Counted from the first letter of the stretch, positions 8,136 through 16,763 are shown. The stretch: DNA of 64,000 bases from CAZDAM01 sp964503595 (GCA_964503595.1 CAZDAM010000005.1:1-64000); one strand, 5' to 3'. Notes: a model not told the origin generated them from the letters alone. Numbers and translations are program-made.

Positions 8136-9213
8136 CGAAAACCGGGTCGGACTGACCCCCGGTAAAGTGGAAGTGCTCATTCATCAGGGGCACACAGTCA
8201 TGATTCAGGCTGGAGCCGGAGAAGGTTCCGGGTTTCTGGATGCAGAATACGAAGCTTCCGGTGCATCGATTCTGCCTACAATTGAAGATGTTTACGCTCA
8301 GGCTGACATGATCATCAAGGTCAAGGAGCCGATCGAGCCGGAATACGAACTGCTTCGGGAAAATCAGATTCTTTTCACTTATCTTCATCTTGCTGCTGAT
8401 AAAAAGCTGACTAAAGTTCTTCTGGAAAGAAGAATTATTGGTGTTGCCTATGAAACCATTACCGATGAAAAAGGCGGCCTCCCCCTTCTGAATCCCATGT
8501 CCGAAATTGCCGGACGCCTGGCAACCCAGATCGGAGCCACCCTCCTTCAGAAAGCCAATGGTGGACGCGGTGTTCTTCTGGGGGGGGTCCCTGGAGTTCT
8601 GCCTGCCCGGGTTGTGGTTCTGGGTGGAGGCATTGTAGGCTTCAACTCGGCTCAAATGGCCATGGGGCTAGGTGCTGATGTCACAATAATGGATGTCAAC
8701 ATCGAACGCATGCGCTACCTTAGTGAAGTCACTCACGGTCGGCTCAAGACCGTCATGTCCAACCGCGCCAGTATTCTCGATCAGATCCGGGATGCCGACA
8801 TGGTGATTGGTGCCGTTCTCCTTCCCGGCAAGAAAGCTCCCTGGCTGATTACCAGAGAAATGCTTTCCCAGATGAAACCCAGCACCGTACTCGTCGATGT
8901 CGCCGTGGATCAGGGCGGATGCTTTGAAACGACCAAACCGACCACTCACGATAACCCAACCTATGTCATTGATGGCATCCTGCACTACTGCGTGGCCAAT
9001 ATGCCCGGTGCCGTGCCCCTGACTTCAACCTATGCCCTTACCAATGCTACTCTTCCCTATGCGGAGAAACTGGCTAAGGATGGGGAAGGTGCCATTCTTC
9101 AGAATGTCCACATCTTGCGAGGACTCAATGTGTACAAAGGTCATCTGACCTGCTCCGCGGTTGCCGAGGCCCATGGCCTGACCTACGTCAATCCGGAAAG
9201 GCTTTTGAACTAA
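8101..9213 (+). CDS. ald: Alanine dehydrogenase
   Basis: This NAD-dependent enzyme interconverts L-alanine and pyruvate plus ammonia. The 370-residue length is normal for the family. It begins with MKIGVPREIKNNENRV, typical of AlaDH/PNT proteins, with the catalytic Lys in KVKEP and His in THLHLA-like YLHLA. The Rossmann loop VVLGGGIVG comes next and DQGGCFET further on. A GGAAAGGA ribosome site lies about 7 nt upstream, inside the end of the flgJ-type gene. The 35-nt overlap suggests coupled expression although the functions are unrelated. It sits upstream of rho. Confidence 0.95.
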   Translation: MKIGVPREIKNNENRVGLTPGKVEVLIHQGHTVMIQAGAGEGSGFLDAEYEASGASILPTIEDVYAQADMIIKVKEPIEPEYELLRENQILFTYLHLAADKKLTKVLLERRIIGVAYETITDEKGGLPLLNPMSEIAGRLATQIGATLLQKANGGRGVLLGGVPGVLPARVVVLGGGIVGFNSAQMAMGLGADVTIMDVNIERMRYLSEVTHGRLKTVMSNRASILDQIRDADMVIGAVLLPGKKAPWLITREMLSQMKPSTVLVDVAVDQGGCFETTKPTTHDNPTYVIDGILHYCVANMPGAVPLTSTYALTNATLPYAEKLAKDGEGAILQNVHILRGLNVYKGHLTCSAVAEAHGLTYVNPERLLN

Positions 9214-9292
9214 TTTGATGATTGCGGGGCAGGAACCCATCCCGCCCCCTTTCGATTCTCTGCCGCCAACACGGCCCGAACCCAGGAAGATC

Positions 9293-11047
9293 ATGTCCGA
9301 AGAGAAGATTCCGGAAACCTCTGTTCCAAATCCCACTGCCGAAGAAACTGAAGCCCCCAAGAAACGCGTAACCCGCACCCGTAGAAAGGTCGAGCCTGTC
9401 GCCGTGGAAGCCTCAGGCGAGGAACCCACTCAGGAAGAAACCAAACCGAAACGCAGAACGACCCGTAAAAAGGCCGAACCTGCCGAGGAGGCCTCTCCTG
9501 CTGCCGTGGAAAAGCCCGTGACCGAAGCCCCTGCGAGAGAGGCAAATTTCCGCCACCAGGAAATCCGGGAAAACGCTCCGTATCTGACAAAAAGCAGTCC
9601 GGCTGCCCAGCAGGATTCCCCGAATTCCGAAGAAAGCCCCCGAGGCGAACATCGCGAACATCGTCATGATCGGGGCGAAGATCGGGATTTTCACAGGAAC
9701 ATTCGCCGGGACCGCAACAACCGCAGGGATCGCAACAGCCGTCGCGAACGACAACACCAGAAATCCCGTCCCCTTGGCACCAAATACATGGATCTTTTGA
9801 AAGAGCCCGAAGATGCCATTCGCCAGACCGCTTTGGATCTGGGCCTTTATCACACCACCTCAATGAGCTTCGATGAAACGGCTTTTGAAGTCTTCTCAGC
9901 CATGGTGGAACAGGAAGGCCAGGGTCTGGGAGTCTGCAAGGGTATTCTGGAAATTCTTTCCGATGGCTATGGCTTTGTCCGGGATCAGCTGGGAAATATC
10001 GACAAGAACGATGTCTATGTCTCCCAGCAGCAGATTCGCAAGCTGGGACTGAGAACAGGTGATGCCATTGTTGGCCAGACCCGCTCTCCCAAGGACAATG
10101 AAGCCTATTCAGCTCTTCTGCGGGTGGAATGTATCAATGACATGGATCCGGAAAGAGCCCGCAAGGTTGTTCCGTTCGATTCCCTTGTGCCTCTCTATCC
10201 GAATGCAAAATTCAACCTGCATTCCGATTCCCGGGATCCATCAGTTCGTATCGTTGATCTGATCACTCCTATCGGTCTGGGCCAGAGGGGCCTGATTGTA
10301 GCGCCTCCAAAAGCGGGTAAAACCACGCTTTTAAAACAGATTGCCAACTCCCTGACTTCCAATCATCCCAATCTCACTCTTTTCGTTCTTCTGATCGATG
10401 AACGTCCGGAAGAGGTTACCGATATGACACGTTCGATCGAGGGAGAGGTCATTGCTTCCACCTTTGATCAGCATCTGAACAACCATATCCGGGTTTCGGA
10501 AATGGTTCTGGAAAGAGCCAAGCGCCTGGTGGAACTTGGTAAGGATGTAGTGATTCTGCTCGACTCCATTACCCGCCTGGCGAGGGCCTACAATATCGCT
10601 GTCCCTTCCTCGGGGCAGACTCTTTCCGGCGGGGTCAATCCGCTGGCTCTCTACAAACCCAAGAAATTCTTCGGCTCTGCCAGAAACATCGAGTTCGGGG
10701 GCTCCCTTACAATTCTGGCCACCGCCCTTGTAGATACCGGCTCCAAAATGGATGACGTCATCTTTGAGGAATTCAAGGGAACCGGCAATATGGAACTCCA
10801 TCTGGACCGGGCCCTCTTCAACAAACGTGTCTTCCCCGCCATCAACCTGACAAAATCCTCTACCCGCCGTGAAGAACTTCTGGTCACCCCGGACTCTTTG
10901 AAGGGCATGAATATCTTAAGGCGCGTCTTTGAAAACCTCAGTGCCCAGGAAGCGATTGAACTTCTGAAGAAACAGATGAAAACATCCAAAGCGAATGAGG
11001 AGTTCCTCTCTCAGATTCAAAAGCAGGCAGGTTTGACCCATAATTAA
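9293..11047 (+). CDS. rho: Transcription termination factor Rho with long disordered N-terminal extension
   Basis: Rho is a hexameric RNA-dependent ATPase that ends transcription. The 584-residue protein is much longer than the roughly 420 of E. coli Rho. Residues 1 to about 165 form a low-complexity extension, first KRRTTRKK-type basic blocks among Glu/Pro, then an Arg/Asp/His/Asn-rich stretch; Rho proper starts around MDLLKEPED. The RNA-binding domain (GILEILSDGYGFVR), Walker A (PPKAGKTTLLK), the DERPEEVTDM region and the Q/R-loop segment (ALYKPKKFFG) are all present. ATG 9293 is preferred because AGGAAG precedes it; the frame is open to 9215. A clear terminator follows at 11068. Confidence 0.96.
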   Translation: MSEEKIPETSVPNPTAEETEAPKKRVTRTRRKVEPVAVEASGEEPTQEETKPKRRTTRKKAEPAEEASPAAVEKPVTEAPAREANFRHQEIRENAPYLTKSSPAAQQDSPNSEESPRGEHREHRHDRGEDRDFHRNIRRDRNNRRDRNSRRERQHQKSRPLGTKYMDLLKEPEDAIRQTALDLGLYHTTSMSFDETAFEVFSAMVEQEGQGLGVCKGILEILSDGYGFVRDQLGNIDKNDVYVSQQQIRKLGLRTGDAIVGQTRSPKDNEAYSALLRVECINDMDPERARKVVPFDSLVPLYPNAKFNLHSDSRDPSVRIVDLITPIGLGQRGLIVAPPKAGKTTLLKQIANSLTSNHPNLTLFVLLIDERPEEVTDMTRSIEGEVIASTFDQHLNNHIRVSEMVLERAKRLVELGKDVVILLDSITRLARAYNIAVPSSGQTLSGGVNPLALYKPKKFFGSARNIEFGGSLTILATALVDTGSKMDDVIFEEFKGTGNMELHLDRALFNKRVFPAINLTKSSTRREELLVTPDSLKGMNILRRVFENLSAQEAIELLKKQMKTSKANEEFLSQIQKQAGLTHN

Positions 11048-11067
11048 AATCTAAGCCCCACCAAATG

Positions 11068-11101
11068 AAAAAAGCCATGGCCGGGTGGCCACGGCTTTTT
11101 T
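11068..11101 (+). terminator. Intrinsic terminator after rho
   Basis: Arms 11068-11082 and 11087-11101 pair over 14 of 15 positions around a 4-nt loop and end in a T6 run, 21 nt after the rho stop. An A6 run on the other side could allow leftward termination as well. Confidence 0.82.
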
Positions 11102-11449
11102 ATTCTGGAGTATTTTCATGGCTAAAAAAGCTTCTAACTGGCATCAAGATATTGCAGCACTCCTCTGAAAAGAGAGAAAAAACCCTAAAGCGGTCGGGTA
11201 TGCTGATGCATTAGAAGGCCGAGCCAGCCTCACAATACAGGAATGCTCTAAGGGTAGTCCTCTGTGCTGGCGGTCCAAAGCCAAATCTTCAAAAAAGTCA
11301 GTGACCTAAAAATCTGATCAAAAACAAAGTAAATAAGAATATTTTTCTCACTCTTCCATAAAAACGTAGCGCACAAAAACTGTCAAATTATCAACCCCGG
11401 ATCTAAAAACTTACGCAAAAAGACCTGCCATGTTATTTTTCGATCCTTT
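11102..11449. other. 348-bp intergenic region, no clear gene
   Basis: The stretch between the rho terminator and the SIR2-like gene is A/T-richer than its neighbours. It holds one 16-codon ORF at 11118-11168 with a possible TGGAG ribosome site, and a further stretch in the same frame after its stop. This may be the decayed remains of a small gene, but no family could be recognised. No clear promoter for the SIR2-like gene was identified. Confidence 0.4.
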
Positions 11450-12427
11450 ATGCAAAGCAAAGAAGCCTATTTTCTGGGGGCCGGAGCCAGCCTTGGGGCC
11501 GGTATTCCCTTAACCCGCCAGTTTCTTCCCTGGCTGATCGAGAACCGTTCGGCTCTGCCCCGCCTTGAGGAACTGGCCCGGTTTGTGGAGGAGTTCTTTT
11601 CAGAAGGGCTTAAGGAAAGCCCTCCCTATTTTCCAAAGTTCGAGCAAGTTCTTTCCTTTGTCGACACAGCTCTTGCAGATAACCAATGTATCTCAAGCCA
11701 ATGGGACACCACCGCCCTGATGCGGATCCGCTCCGATATCAACTACCTGATCTGGCGCCTTCTGGAAACCTCCCTTCCGGACTGTAACCCCGCTCCCCAT
11801 CTGGAATTTGTCCAGTCACTTTCCAAGGATTCCGTACTGCTTACCGTCAACTATGATGTCCTGTTAGATCTGTGTCTTCTGGAACACTTTGGCCGGGTGG
11901 ATTACGGAATCCGCTTCTCAAAAATCCTGACGGCTGAAGAAAGAGAGCAGAAGCATCCTTCCCCCATGCTTCTGAAACTGCACGGTTCGATCAACTGGCT
12001 CTACTGCCCCACCTGTGAAACCTTTGTCATGGCCGAGGACGTCCCCTCAATCCGCCAGATCTTCCATCCGGATCCGGTTCTGTGCCCCTATGATCAGTCC
12101 TACCTGAGAGGTATTCTGATCAGCCCCACCTGGCAGAAGGACTACCGGCTCCCCGCCGTGGCCCTGATGTGGATCAAGGCCTCCAAGCTCTTAAGAGATG
12201 TGGAAAGGATCACCATCATTGGCTACAGCCTTTCTGACATCGATATGAAGGTTCAGTACCTTCTGAAAAGGTCCACCTTCATGAATGCCAGAAAACCAAT
12301 CATCCGGGTTGTGGATCCGGATCCTCTGGGTAAAGTTGCCCGCCGGGCTCAAAGACTCTTCGGTCCGATCGAACATCTGCAGATGGGCTTTGAAGACTTC
12401 GTTAAGACTCTTCCTGTACAAAATTGA
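11450..12427 (+). CDS. Orphan SIR2-like domain protein
   Basis: The 325-residue protein has the hallmarks of the SIR2-like NAD-binding fold: GAGAS at residues 10-14, NYD at 134-136, LHGS at 177-180 and a late GYSLSD (about 257). CPTC (186-189) occurs where sirtuins carry a zinc ribbon, but the second Cys pair is not evident (one later Cys, in LCPYD). Stand-alone SIR2-like proteins of this kind often hydrolyse NAD in antiviral systems; deacetylases are the other possibility. No partner gene (TIR, Argonaute, HerA) is nearby: it stands between rho and fba. There is no obvious Shine-Dalgarno at the ATG. The function is inferred only at fold level. Confidence 0.75.
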   Translation: MQSKEAYFLGAGASLGAGIPLTRQFLPWLIENRSALPRLEELARFVEEFFSEGLKESPPYFPKFEQVLSFVDTALADNQCISSQWDTTALMRIRSDINYLIWRLLETSLPDCNPAPHLEFVQSLSKDSVLLTVNYDVLLDLCLLEHFGRVDYGIRFSKILTAEEREQKHPSPMLLKLHGSINWLYCPTCETFVMAEDVPSIRQIFHPDPVLCPYDQSYLRGILISPTWQKDYRLPAVALMWIKASKLLRDVERITIIGYSLSDIDMKVQYLLKRSTFMNARKPIIRVVDPDPLGKVARRAQRLFGPIEHLQMGFEDFVKTLPVQN

Positions 12428-12452
12428 ATCCGGCAGACGGCTTGGGTAAGAT
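12424..12452 (+). promoter_or_regulatory. Candidate sigma-70 promoter for fba
   Basis: TTGAAT (12424-12429), which overlaps the stop codon of the SIR2-like gene, and TAAGAT (12447-12452) are separated by 17 bp. They lie about 40 nt upstream of the aldolase start. Confidence 0.45.
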
Positions 12453-12493
12453 GGTCAGGTCTGTTTCGCATCGTCGTAATCAAGGAGACTTCC

Positions 12494-13522
12494 ATGCCAG
12501 TTGCAACCCATGAACAATATCTGAAGATGCTCAAAACCGCGATGGATGAAGGCTATGCCTATCCAGCCATCAATGTGACCTCCACTTCTTCGGCCAATGC
12601 GGTACTCAAGGCCTTTGCCGATGCCAAATCCGATGGCATCATCCAGGTTTCCACCGGTGGAGCCGAGTTTGCCAGTGGTCAGGGTGCCAAGGATATGGTT
12701 CTTGGAGCCATCAGTCTGGCCCAGCATGTTCACACCATGGCAGAAAAATATGATGTACTGATTGCCCTTCACACCGATCACTGCCACCCTGGTAAGGTTC
12801 AGAAGTTTCTTGTACCCCTGATTGAGGAAACCGAGCGGCGCCGTGCCAAGGGTCTTCCGAATCTTTTCAACTCCCACATGTTTGATGGTTCCGAGCTCTC
12901 GCTTGAAGACAACATCAAAATGTCTTTGACCCTGCATGAGCGCTGCGCTGCCGCCGAAATCATCCTGGAAGTCGAGACCGGAGTTGTTGGTGGCGAAGAA
13001 GACGGAGTCAACAACGAAGGAGCTCCTGCTGAGAAGCTCTACACCACTCCTGAGGACATGGTGGAAGTCGCCAAAGCCCTTGGACCGGTCGGCCCCTACA
13101 TGCTTGCCGCCACCTTTGGAAACGTCCACGGAGTCTACAAGCCCGGAAACGTAAAATTAAAGCCCACCATCCTCAAGGATGGACAGGATGCCGTCACCAG
13201 GGCCCTTGGCGACGCTGCCCGTATTCCTCTGGTCTTTCACGGGGGCTCCGGTTCCAGCCTTGAGGAAATCCACGAAACCCTCAATTACGGTGTCATCAAA
13301 ATGAATGTGGATACGGATACCCAGTACACATATACCCGACCGGTTGTGGATTTCATGCTGAAAAACTACGATCAGGTACTCAAAATTGAAGGTGAAGTCG
13401 GCTCCAAGAAGCATTACGACCCAAGAACCTGGATGAAGCTCGCCGAAACCGGTATGACTGAGCGTGTCATTCAGGCCATCCAGGATCTGAAAGCAGACGG
13501 CAAAAGCCTGCTGCATCGCTGA
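12494..13522 (+). CDS. fba: Class II fructose-1,6-bisphosphate aldolase
   Basis: This zinc-dependent aldolase of glycolysis and gluconeogenesis cleaves fructose-1,6-bisphosphate to DHAP and glyceraldehyde-3-phosphate. The 342-residue protein shows the class II pattern: FAINV-like YPAINVTS near the N-terminus, ALHTDHC with the catalytic Asp and a zinc His, EVETGVVGGEEDG, the zinc-ligand segment ATFGNVHGVYKPGN, HGGSGSS and NVDTDTQ. AAGGAG lies 8 nt before the ATG. It has its own probable promoter (12424-12452) and a strong terminator (13546-13583), so it looks like a single transcription unit. Confidence 0.95.
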   Translation: MPVATHEQYLKMLKTAMDEGYAYPAINVTSTSSANAVLKAFADAKSDGIIQVSTGGAEFASGQGAKDMVLGAISLAQHVHTMAEKYDVLIALHTDHCHPGKVQKFLVPLIEETERRRAKGLPNLFNSHMFDGSELSLEDNIKMSLTLHERCAAAEIILEVETGVVGGEEDGVNNEGAPAEKLYTTPEDMVEVAKALGPVGPYMLAATFGNVHGVYKPGNVKLKPTILKDGQDAVTRALGDAARIPLVFHGGSGSSLEEIHETLNYGVIKMNVDTDTQYTYTRPVVDFMLKNYDQVLKIEGEVGSKKHYDPRTWMKLAETGMTERVIQAIQDLKADGKSLLHR

Positions 13523-13545
13523 TTTGCCCAAAGAAAACTCAAGTT

Positions 13546-13583
13546 CCCTTCCGTTCTTCTTCAAGAGCGGAGGGGTTCTTTTT
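13546..13583 (+). terminator. Intrinsic terminator after fba
   Basis: A 13-bp stem (13546-13558 with 13563-13575, two G-U pairs) closes a 4-nt CTTC loop and is followed by TTCTTTTT. It starts 24 nt after the aldolase stop. Confidence 0.82.
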
Positions 13584-13593
13584 AGGAGCCCAA

Positions 13594-14070
13594 ATGACCT
13601 TCTCTCTGAATCCCATCGCACTTGTTCACAGCACAAGATCCAAACCCGAGGATGACCTATGGGATCTGGAATCCTCCTGGATTGAACTGAATGAGGAAAT
13701 AGCGGAAGAGGCTCTGGCTGGCCTTGATACCTTCTCCCATGTGGAAGTCTTCTATCTCTTTCATCAGGTTCTGACAGAAAAGGTCGTTTTAGGGGCCCGC
13801 CATCCCAGAAATCGCAAGGACTGGCCGAGAGTCGGCATTTTTGCCCAAAGAGGGAAAAATCGTCCAAACCGGATGGGCCACACGATCTGCCAGATTCTTA
13901 AGGTGGAAGGCCGCAGGATTCATGTCAAAGGTCTGGATGCCATCCACGGTACCCCTGTTTTAGATCTGAAGCCATGGGTCAAGGAATTCGGCCCCAGGGG
14001 AGAAATTCATCAACCTGAATGGATGGATGAACTGATGCAATCCTACTGGGAAGATCCCCCAAAGCCCTGA
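13594..14070 (+). CDS. trmO: TrmO-like (TsaA/YaeB family) tRNA methyltransferase
   Basis: The family's characterised member uses S-adenosylmethionine to methylate N6-threonylcarbamoyl-adenosine 37 of tRNA. This 158-residue protein covers the single beta-barrel domain. It has IALVHSTRSKPEDD at the start, FSHVEVFYLFHQ, the signature RPNRMG (usually RPNPIG) and GLDAIHGTPVLDLKPW near the end. It lacks the C-terminal extension of E. coli TrmO. AGGAG is 6 nt before the ATG. The t6A-forming TsaD is also encoded in this window (35935-36960), so the substrate modification should exist. Assignment to tRNA modification is by family; the exact substrate is unproven. Confidence 0.8.
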   Translation: MTFSLNPIALVHSTRSKPEDDLWDLESSWIELNEEIAEEALAGLDTFSHVEVFYLFHQVLTEKVVLGARHPRNRKDWPRVGIFAQRGKNRPNRMGHTICQILKVEGRRIHVKGLDAIHGTPVLDLKPWVKEFGPRGEIHQPEWMDELMQSYWEDPPKP

Positions 14071-14100
14071 AGATTTTTTCTGGCTCCCCATCCTTCGGAA

Positions 14101-14115
14101 GTGATATATTATTAC
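14101..14115 (+). promoter_or_regulatory. Candidate Zur-type operator overlapping a -10 region
   Basis: GTGATATATTATTAC is an imperfect inverted repeat with GTGAT/ATTAC arms, similar to GTAAT...ATTAC-type zinc-regulator sites. It contains a -10-like TATATT and ends 1 nt before the first ATG of the zinc-uptake island. Assignment rests on the arms and the context only. Confidence 0.3.
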
Positions 14116-14116
14116 A

Positions 14117-14416
14117 ATGATGATTCGACGGGTTTGGGCCCTGGCTTTTATCCTGTTGCATATTGCAGCCCAGTCTCTGTTTGCTACCCACCGAATTGAG
14201 CATCACTGCGAGGATCACGGTCATCATCAGGAAGATTCCTGTGTTATCGAAAAACTGATTCTTAATACCCTGACCGCCTGGGATCCCGAAAAAATCGTCC
14301 TGCTCATTCAGGAGCTTCCCGTCTGGTCACCGCCAGTTTTTCCGGAGTCTTTCTATATTCCGGTTCAAACCCGAATTCACGCTTCCCGAGCCCCTCCCGA
14401 AAACCAACCTGTATGA
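14117..14416 (+). CDS. Small secreted His-rich protein, first gene of the zinc island
   Basis: The 99-residue protein starts with a signal peptide (RRVWALAFILLHIAAQSLFA), then a metal-binding-looking cluster HRIEHHCEDHGHH with two Cys within the next residues, and a Pro/aromatic tail. I do not recognise a family. The His/Cys cluster and its place before a porin, znuA and znuB suggest a periplasmic metal-binding or metal-sensing role. No Shine-Dalgarno precedes the tandem ATG ATG (14117/14120), and a Zur-like site touches the start, so the mRNA may be leaderless. Confidence 0.55.
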   Translation: MMIRRVWALAFILLHIAAQSLFATHRIEHHCEDHGHHQEDSCVIEKLILNTLTAWDPEKIVLLIQELPVWSPPVFPESFYIPVQTRIHASRAPPENQPV

Positions 14417-14425
14417 AAAATCTTT

Positions 14426-14482
14426 TTCAGGGAAGACGGCCTGACTCCAGGCTTTCTTCGGCGTTAGTTCCATTTCCCTGAA
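14426..14482 (+). other. Potential structured RNA element between the His-rich gene and the porin gene
   Basis: A perfect 9-bp inverted repeat (TTCAGGGAA 14426-14434, TTCCCTGAA 14474-14482) encloses a smaller hairpin (GCCTG 14439-14443, CAGGC 14448-14452). It lies 10 nt after one stop and about 48 nt before the next ribosome site. There is no U-tract directly after it. It could be a processing, attenuation or mRNA-stability element, or chance. Confidence 0.3.
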
Positions 14483-14542
14483 TTCCAAGCTTCATAACCC
14501 AAAATTCTTTTCTACAAATTCTTTTTTTCAAGGAGGCACGGG

Positions 14543-15853
14543 ATGTTTTTTCCTTCCCCGAAACTCGCGATAGCTTTACCAATTCTGGCCACCCAGGCCT
14601 TTGCCAACTCAAACGATATTGAAATGCTGGCTTCCCGGATCGAAGCCTTAAGGACCAGTTACGAAACCCGTCTGGCAGCTCTGGAAGAGCAGCTGAACAG
14701 AATGAAGCTGGAACAGAGAAAACAGGCCGCTACCCCAAATCAGATCAGGGCCAATGCCTTCAATCCGGAAATAGGAGCTGTCCTTCAGGGCTCCTATGCG
14801 GCCTTCACTGATTCCCAGTCCTCCCTTCCCGGATTTGCCCTGGCCGAAGAAGCCCATCGCATGTCGGATGGATTCTCGCTTGGTGAGACAGAGCTCAATT
14901 TTGATGCTAGCGTGGACAACCTGTTTCGGGCTCATGCCACACTGGGGATCCACTCCCATGAAGGCGAAGATGAATTTGCCATGGAAGAGGCCTATATCGA
15001 TACTCTTCCGGGAATCCTTACCCGGGGGACAAACCTGAGAATGGGCCGCATGCTTCCCGATTTCGGCTATCTGAACGAACATCACCGGCATACCGATGCC
15101 TTCATCGATCGACCTCTGCCCTACCGCGCCTTTCTTGGCAGTGCCTGGCACGATGACGGCATCCAGCTCTCCAGGGTTTTTGGTGGCGAGAACTTCACGG
15201 AAGTCGGCATAGGAGCCTTTCGCGGTGACTCGTGGCCTTTTGGGGGCGCTTCCGGCAACGGGGCCCAGGCCAGATCTGCATTCTTAAGATTTGGTGGACA
15301 CCGGGGACAGAAGCTGAATTATCGTCTGGGAACCTCATGGCTTGAGGGGGATACCACAGAGCGTCTGAGCAATGAGGACAATCTCGCCTTCGTCGGTGAT
15401 CTGAATCTCTTCGGACTGGATCTGCGCCTGAGCTACGCTCCCACCGGAAATGCCTTTCAGAAGGAATGGACATTTACCGCTGAATATCTCAAGCGGGAAG
15501 AAACCGGTACCTATGAGGATTTTGCCCTGGCAACCGGAGCCCAGTGGGTCGACAATCAGGATGAGGGCTGGTACGCCCAGACTACCTACAAGTTCCAGCC
15601 CCGCTGGCGGCTTGGGGCGCGATATTCCCGGCTGAAACCATCAACCTACCCGATTACCCTGGCTGGGACCGAACTCAATGCTTTGGGACACGAGCCGGAA
15701 TCCATCAGTGCCATGCTGGATTTTGAAAACTCCCATTTCAGCAGAATCCGGCTTCAGTTCAACCACGAGAAACTTCAGTCCGGAAACACGGATGATCAGA
15801 TTCTCATTCAGTACACAATGTCCATCGGGGCTCATCCCGCCCATTCTTTCTAA
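14543..15853 (+). CDS. Outer-membrane beta-barrel porin of the zinc-uptake island
   Basis: The 436-residue protein has a signal peptide (cut near ATQAFA), a coiled-coil segment of about 50 residues (MLASRIEALRTSYETRLAAL and on), then beta-rich barrel sequence with alternating aromatic residues. It ends in YTMSIGAHPAHSF, with a C-terminal Phe typical of barrel-assembly signals. An N-terminal coiled coil before a barrel is seen in trimeric porins. A strong AAGGAGG precedes the ATG, and znuA follows 13 nt after the stop. The GAHPAH-type tail is, as I recall, common in barrels encoded beside zinc ABC genes, so zinc passage across the outer membrane is the likely role. Confidence 0.78.
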   Translation: MFFPSPKLAIALPILATQAFANSNDIEMLASRIEALRTSYETRLAALEEQLNRMKLEQRKQAATPNQIRANAFNPEIGAVLQGSYAAFTDSQSSLPGFALAEEAHRMSDGFSLGETELNFDASVDNLFRAHATLGIHSHEGEDEFAMEEAYIDTLPGILTRGTNLRMGRMLPDFGYLNEHHRHTDAFIDRPLPYRAFLGSAWHDDGIQLSRVFGGENFTEVGIGAFRGDSWPFGGASGNGAQARSAFLRFGGHRGQKLNYRLGTSWLEGDTTERLSNEDNLAFVGDLNLFGLDLRLSYAPTGNAFQKEWTFTAEYLKREETGTYEDFALATGAQWVDNQDEGWYAQTTYKFQPRWRLGARYSRLKPSTYPITLAGTELNALGHEPESISAMLDFENSHFSRIRLQFNHEKLQSGNTDDQILIQYTMSIGAHPAHSF

Positions 15854-15866
15854 GGAGGTGAAAACC

Positions 15867-16763
15867 ATGCCTGTTATCTTTTTCTGCCTGCTTTTTGCAG
15901 GCCTGATTCAGAAAAACTCTGCCGCAATCCATGTTTTTGCCTGTGAACCGGAATGGGCCTCCCTCACCAGGGAAATCGGGGGAGAAAATGTTGAAGTCTT
16001 TGCGGCAACCACGCCTTTTGAGGATCCTCATCACATCACGGCAAAACCCAGCCTCCTGGCCGCCATGCGCCAGGCAAGGGTTTTGATCTGCAGTGGTTCG
16101 GATCTGGAAGCTGGATGGCTCCCCGTTCTTCTGAACAAGGCCGGCAGCTCCTCCCTGATGCAGGGAGGAAAAAATTCCATCTATGCTGCAAGTCTGGTCA
16201 AAAGGCTTGAGGTTCCTCAAAGGCTGGACCGCTCTCTTGGGGATATCCATCCTCATGGGAATCCCCATGTTCATCTGGACCCTTACAATCTCATGATTGT
16301 GGCCGAAAAGCTGAGTTCTGTCCTGGCAATGGAGGCCCCCTCCCTTGAAAAGGAATTTCAGCAGAATCTGCGTACTTTCCAGACCAGAATGAATTCCCTT
16401 GCAAGTCGCCTGGAAATGATGGCGTCCGGTCTGAGAAACCGGCACGTGATTTCCCATCATCCTTCCTTTTCCTATCTGGAAAACTGGCTGGGGCTTGAGC
16501 GGGTGGATACTCTGGAACCAGTTCCCGGAGTCCCTCCCTCCATCAGGCAACTCTCCTCCCTTCTTACGAAGACTCAGAATGTCTGCGCCATCACCCGTAC
16601 GGCAATCGATCCGTCCCGGCCTGCCCGCTGGCTCAGCGAGAAAACGGGTATCCCGGAACTGGTCCTGCCATTCACACCTGGCGATAGCAAAGATAGTGGG
16701 GATCTCTTTCAGCTGCTTGAAAGTTCGGTTGCACGACTTCTTGAAGCCTGCGGGAATGCCTGA
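15867..16763 (+). CDS. znuA: Periplasmic zinc/manganese-binding protein (ZnuA/TroA family)
   Basis: This is the substrate-binding protein of a metal ABC importer (cluster A-1). The 298-residue protein has a short signal peptide and the metal-site pattern: His in FEDPHHITAKPS, His in NPHVHLDP, His in HVISHHPSFSYL and an acidic residue late in the protein. The flexible His-rich loop of classical ZnuA is reduced to GDIHPHGN. ATG 15867 is set by the strong AAGGAGGTG upstream; the frame remains open to 15678. The stop overlaps the permease start (TGATG). Zinc is preferred over manganese from the His ligands and the porin partner. Confidence 0.88.
   Translation: MPVIFFCLLFAGLIQKNSAAIHVFACEPEWASLTREIGGENVEVFAATTPFEDPHHITAKPSLLAAMRQARVLICSGSDLEAGWLPVLLNKAGSSSLMQGGKNSIYAASLVKRLEVPQRLDRSLGDIHPHGNPHVHLDPYNLMIVAEKLSSVLAMEAPSLEKEFQQNLRTFQTRMNSLASRLEMMASGLRNRHVISHHPSFSYLENWLGLERVDTLEPVPGVPPSIRQLSSLLTKTQNVCAITRTAIDPSRPARWLSEKTGIPELVLPFTPGDSKDSGDLFQLLESSVARLLEACGNA

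Noticed and set aside
11118..11280. Short ORF (16 codons) resembling the start of a Ner/Nlp-type DNA-binding protein (NWHQDIAALL), with a possible ribosome site
   Set aside because: The frame stops at once and the following residues do not match the rest of that family in any frame, so a decayed gene cannot be supported; kept only as a note in the intergenic entry.
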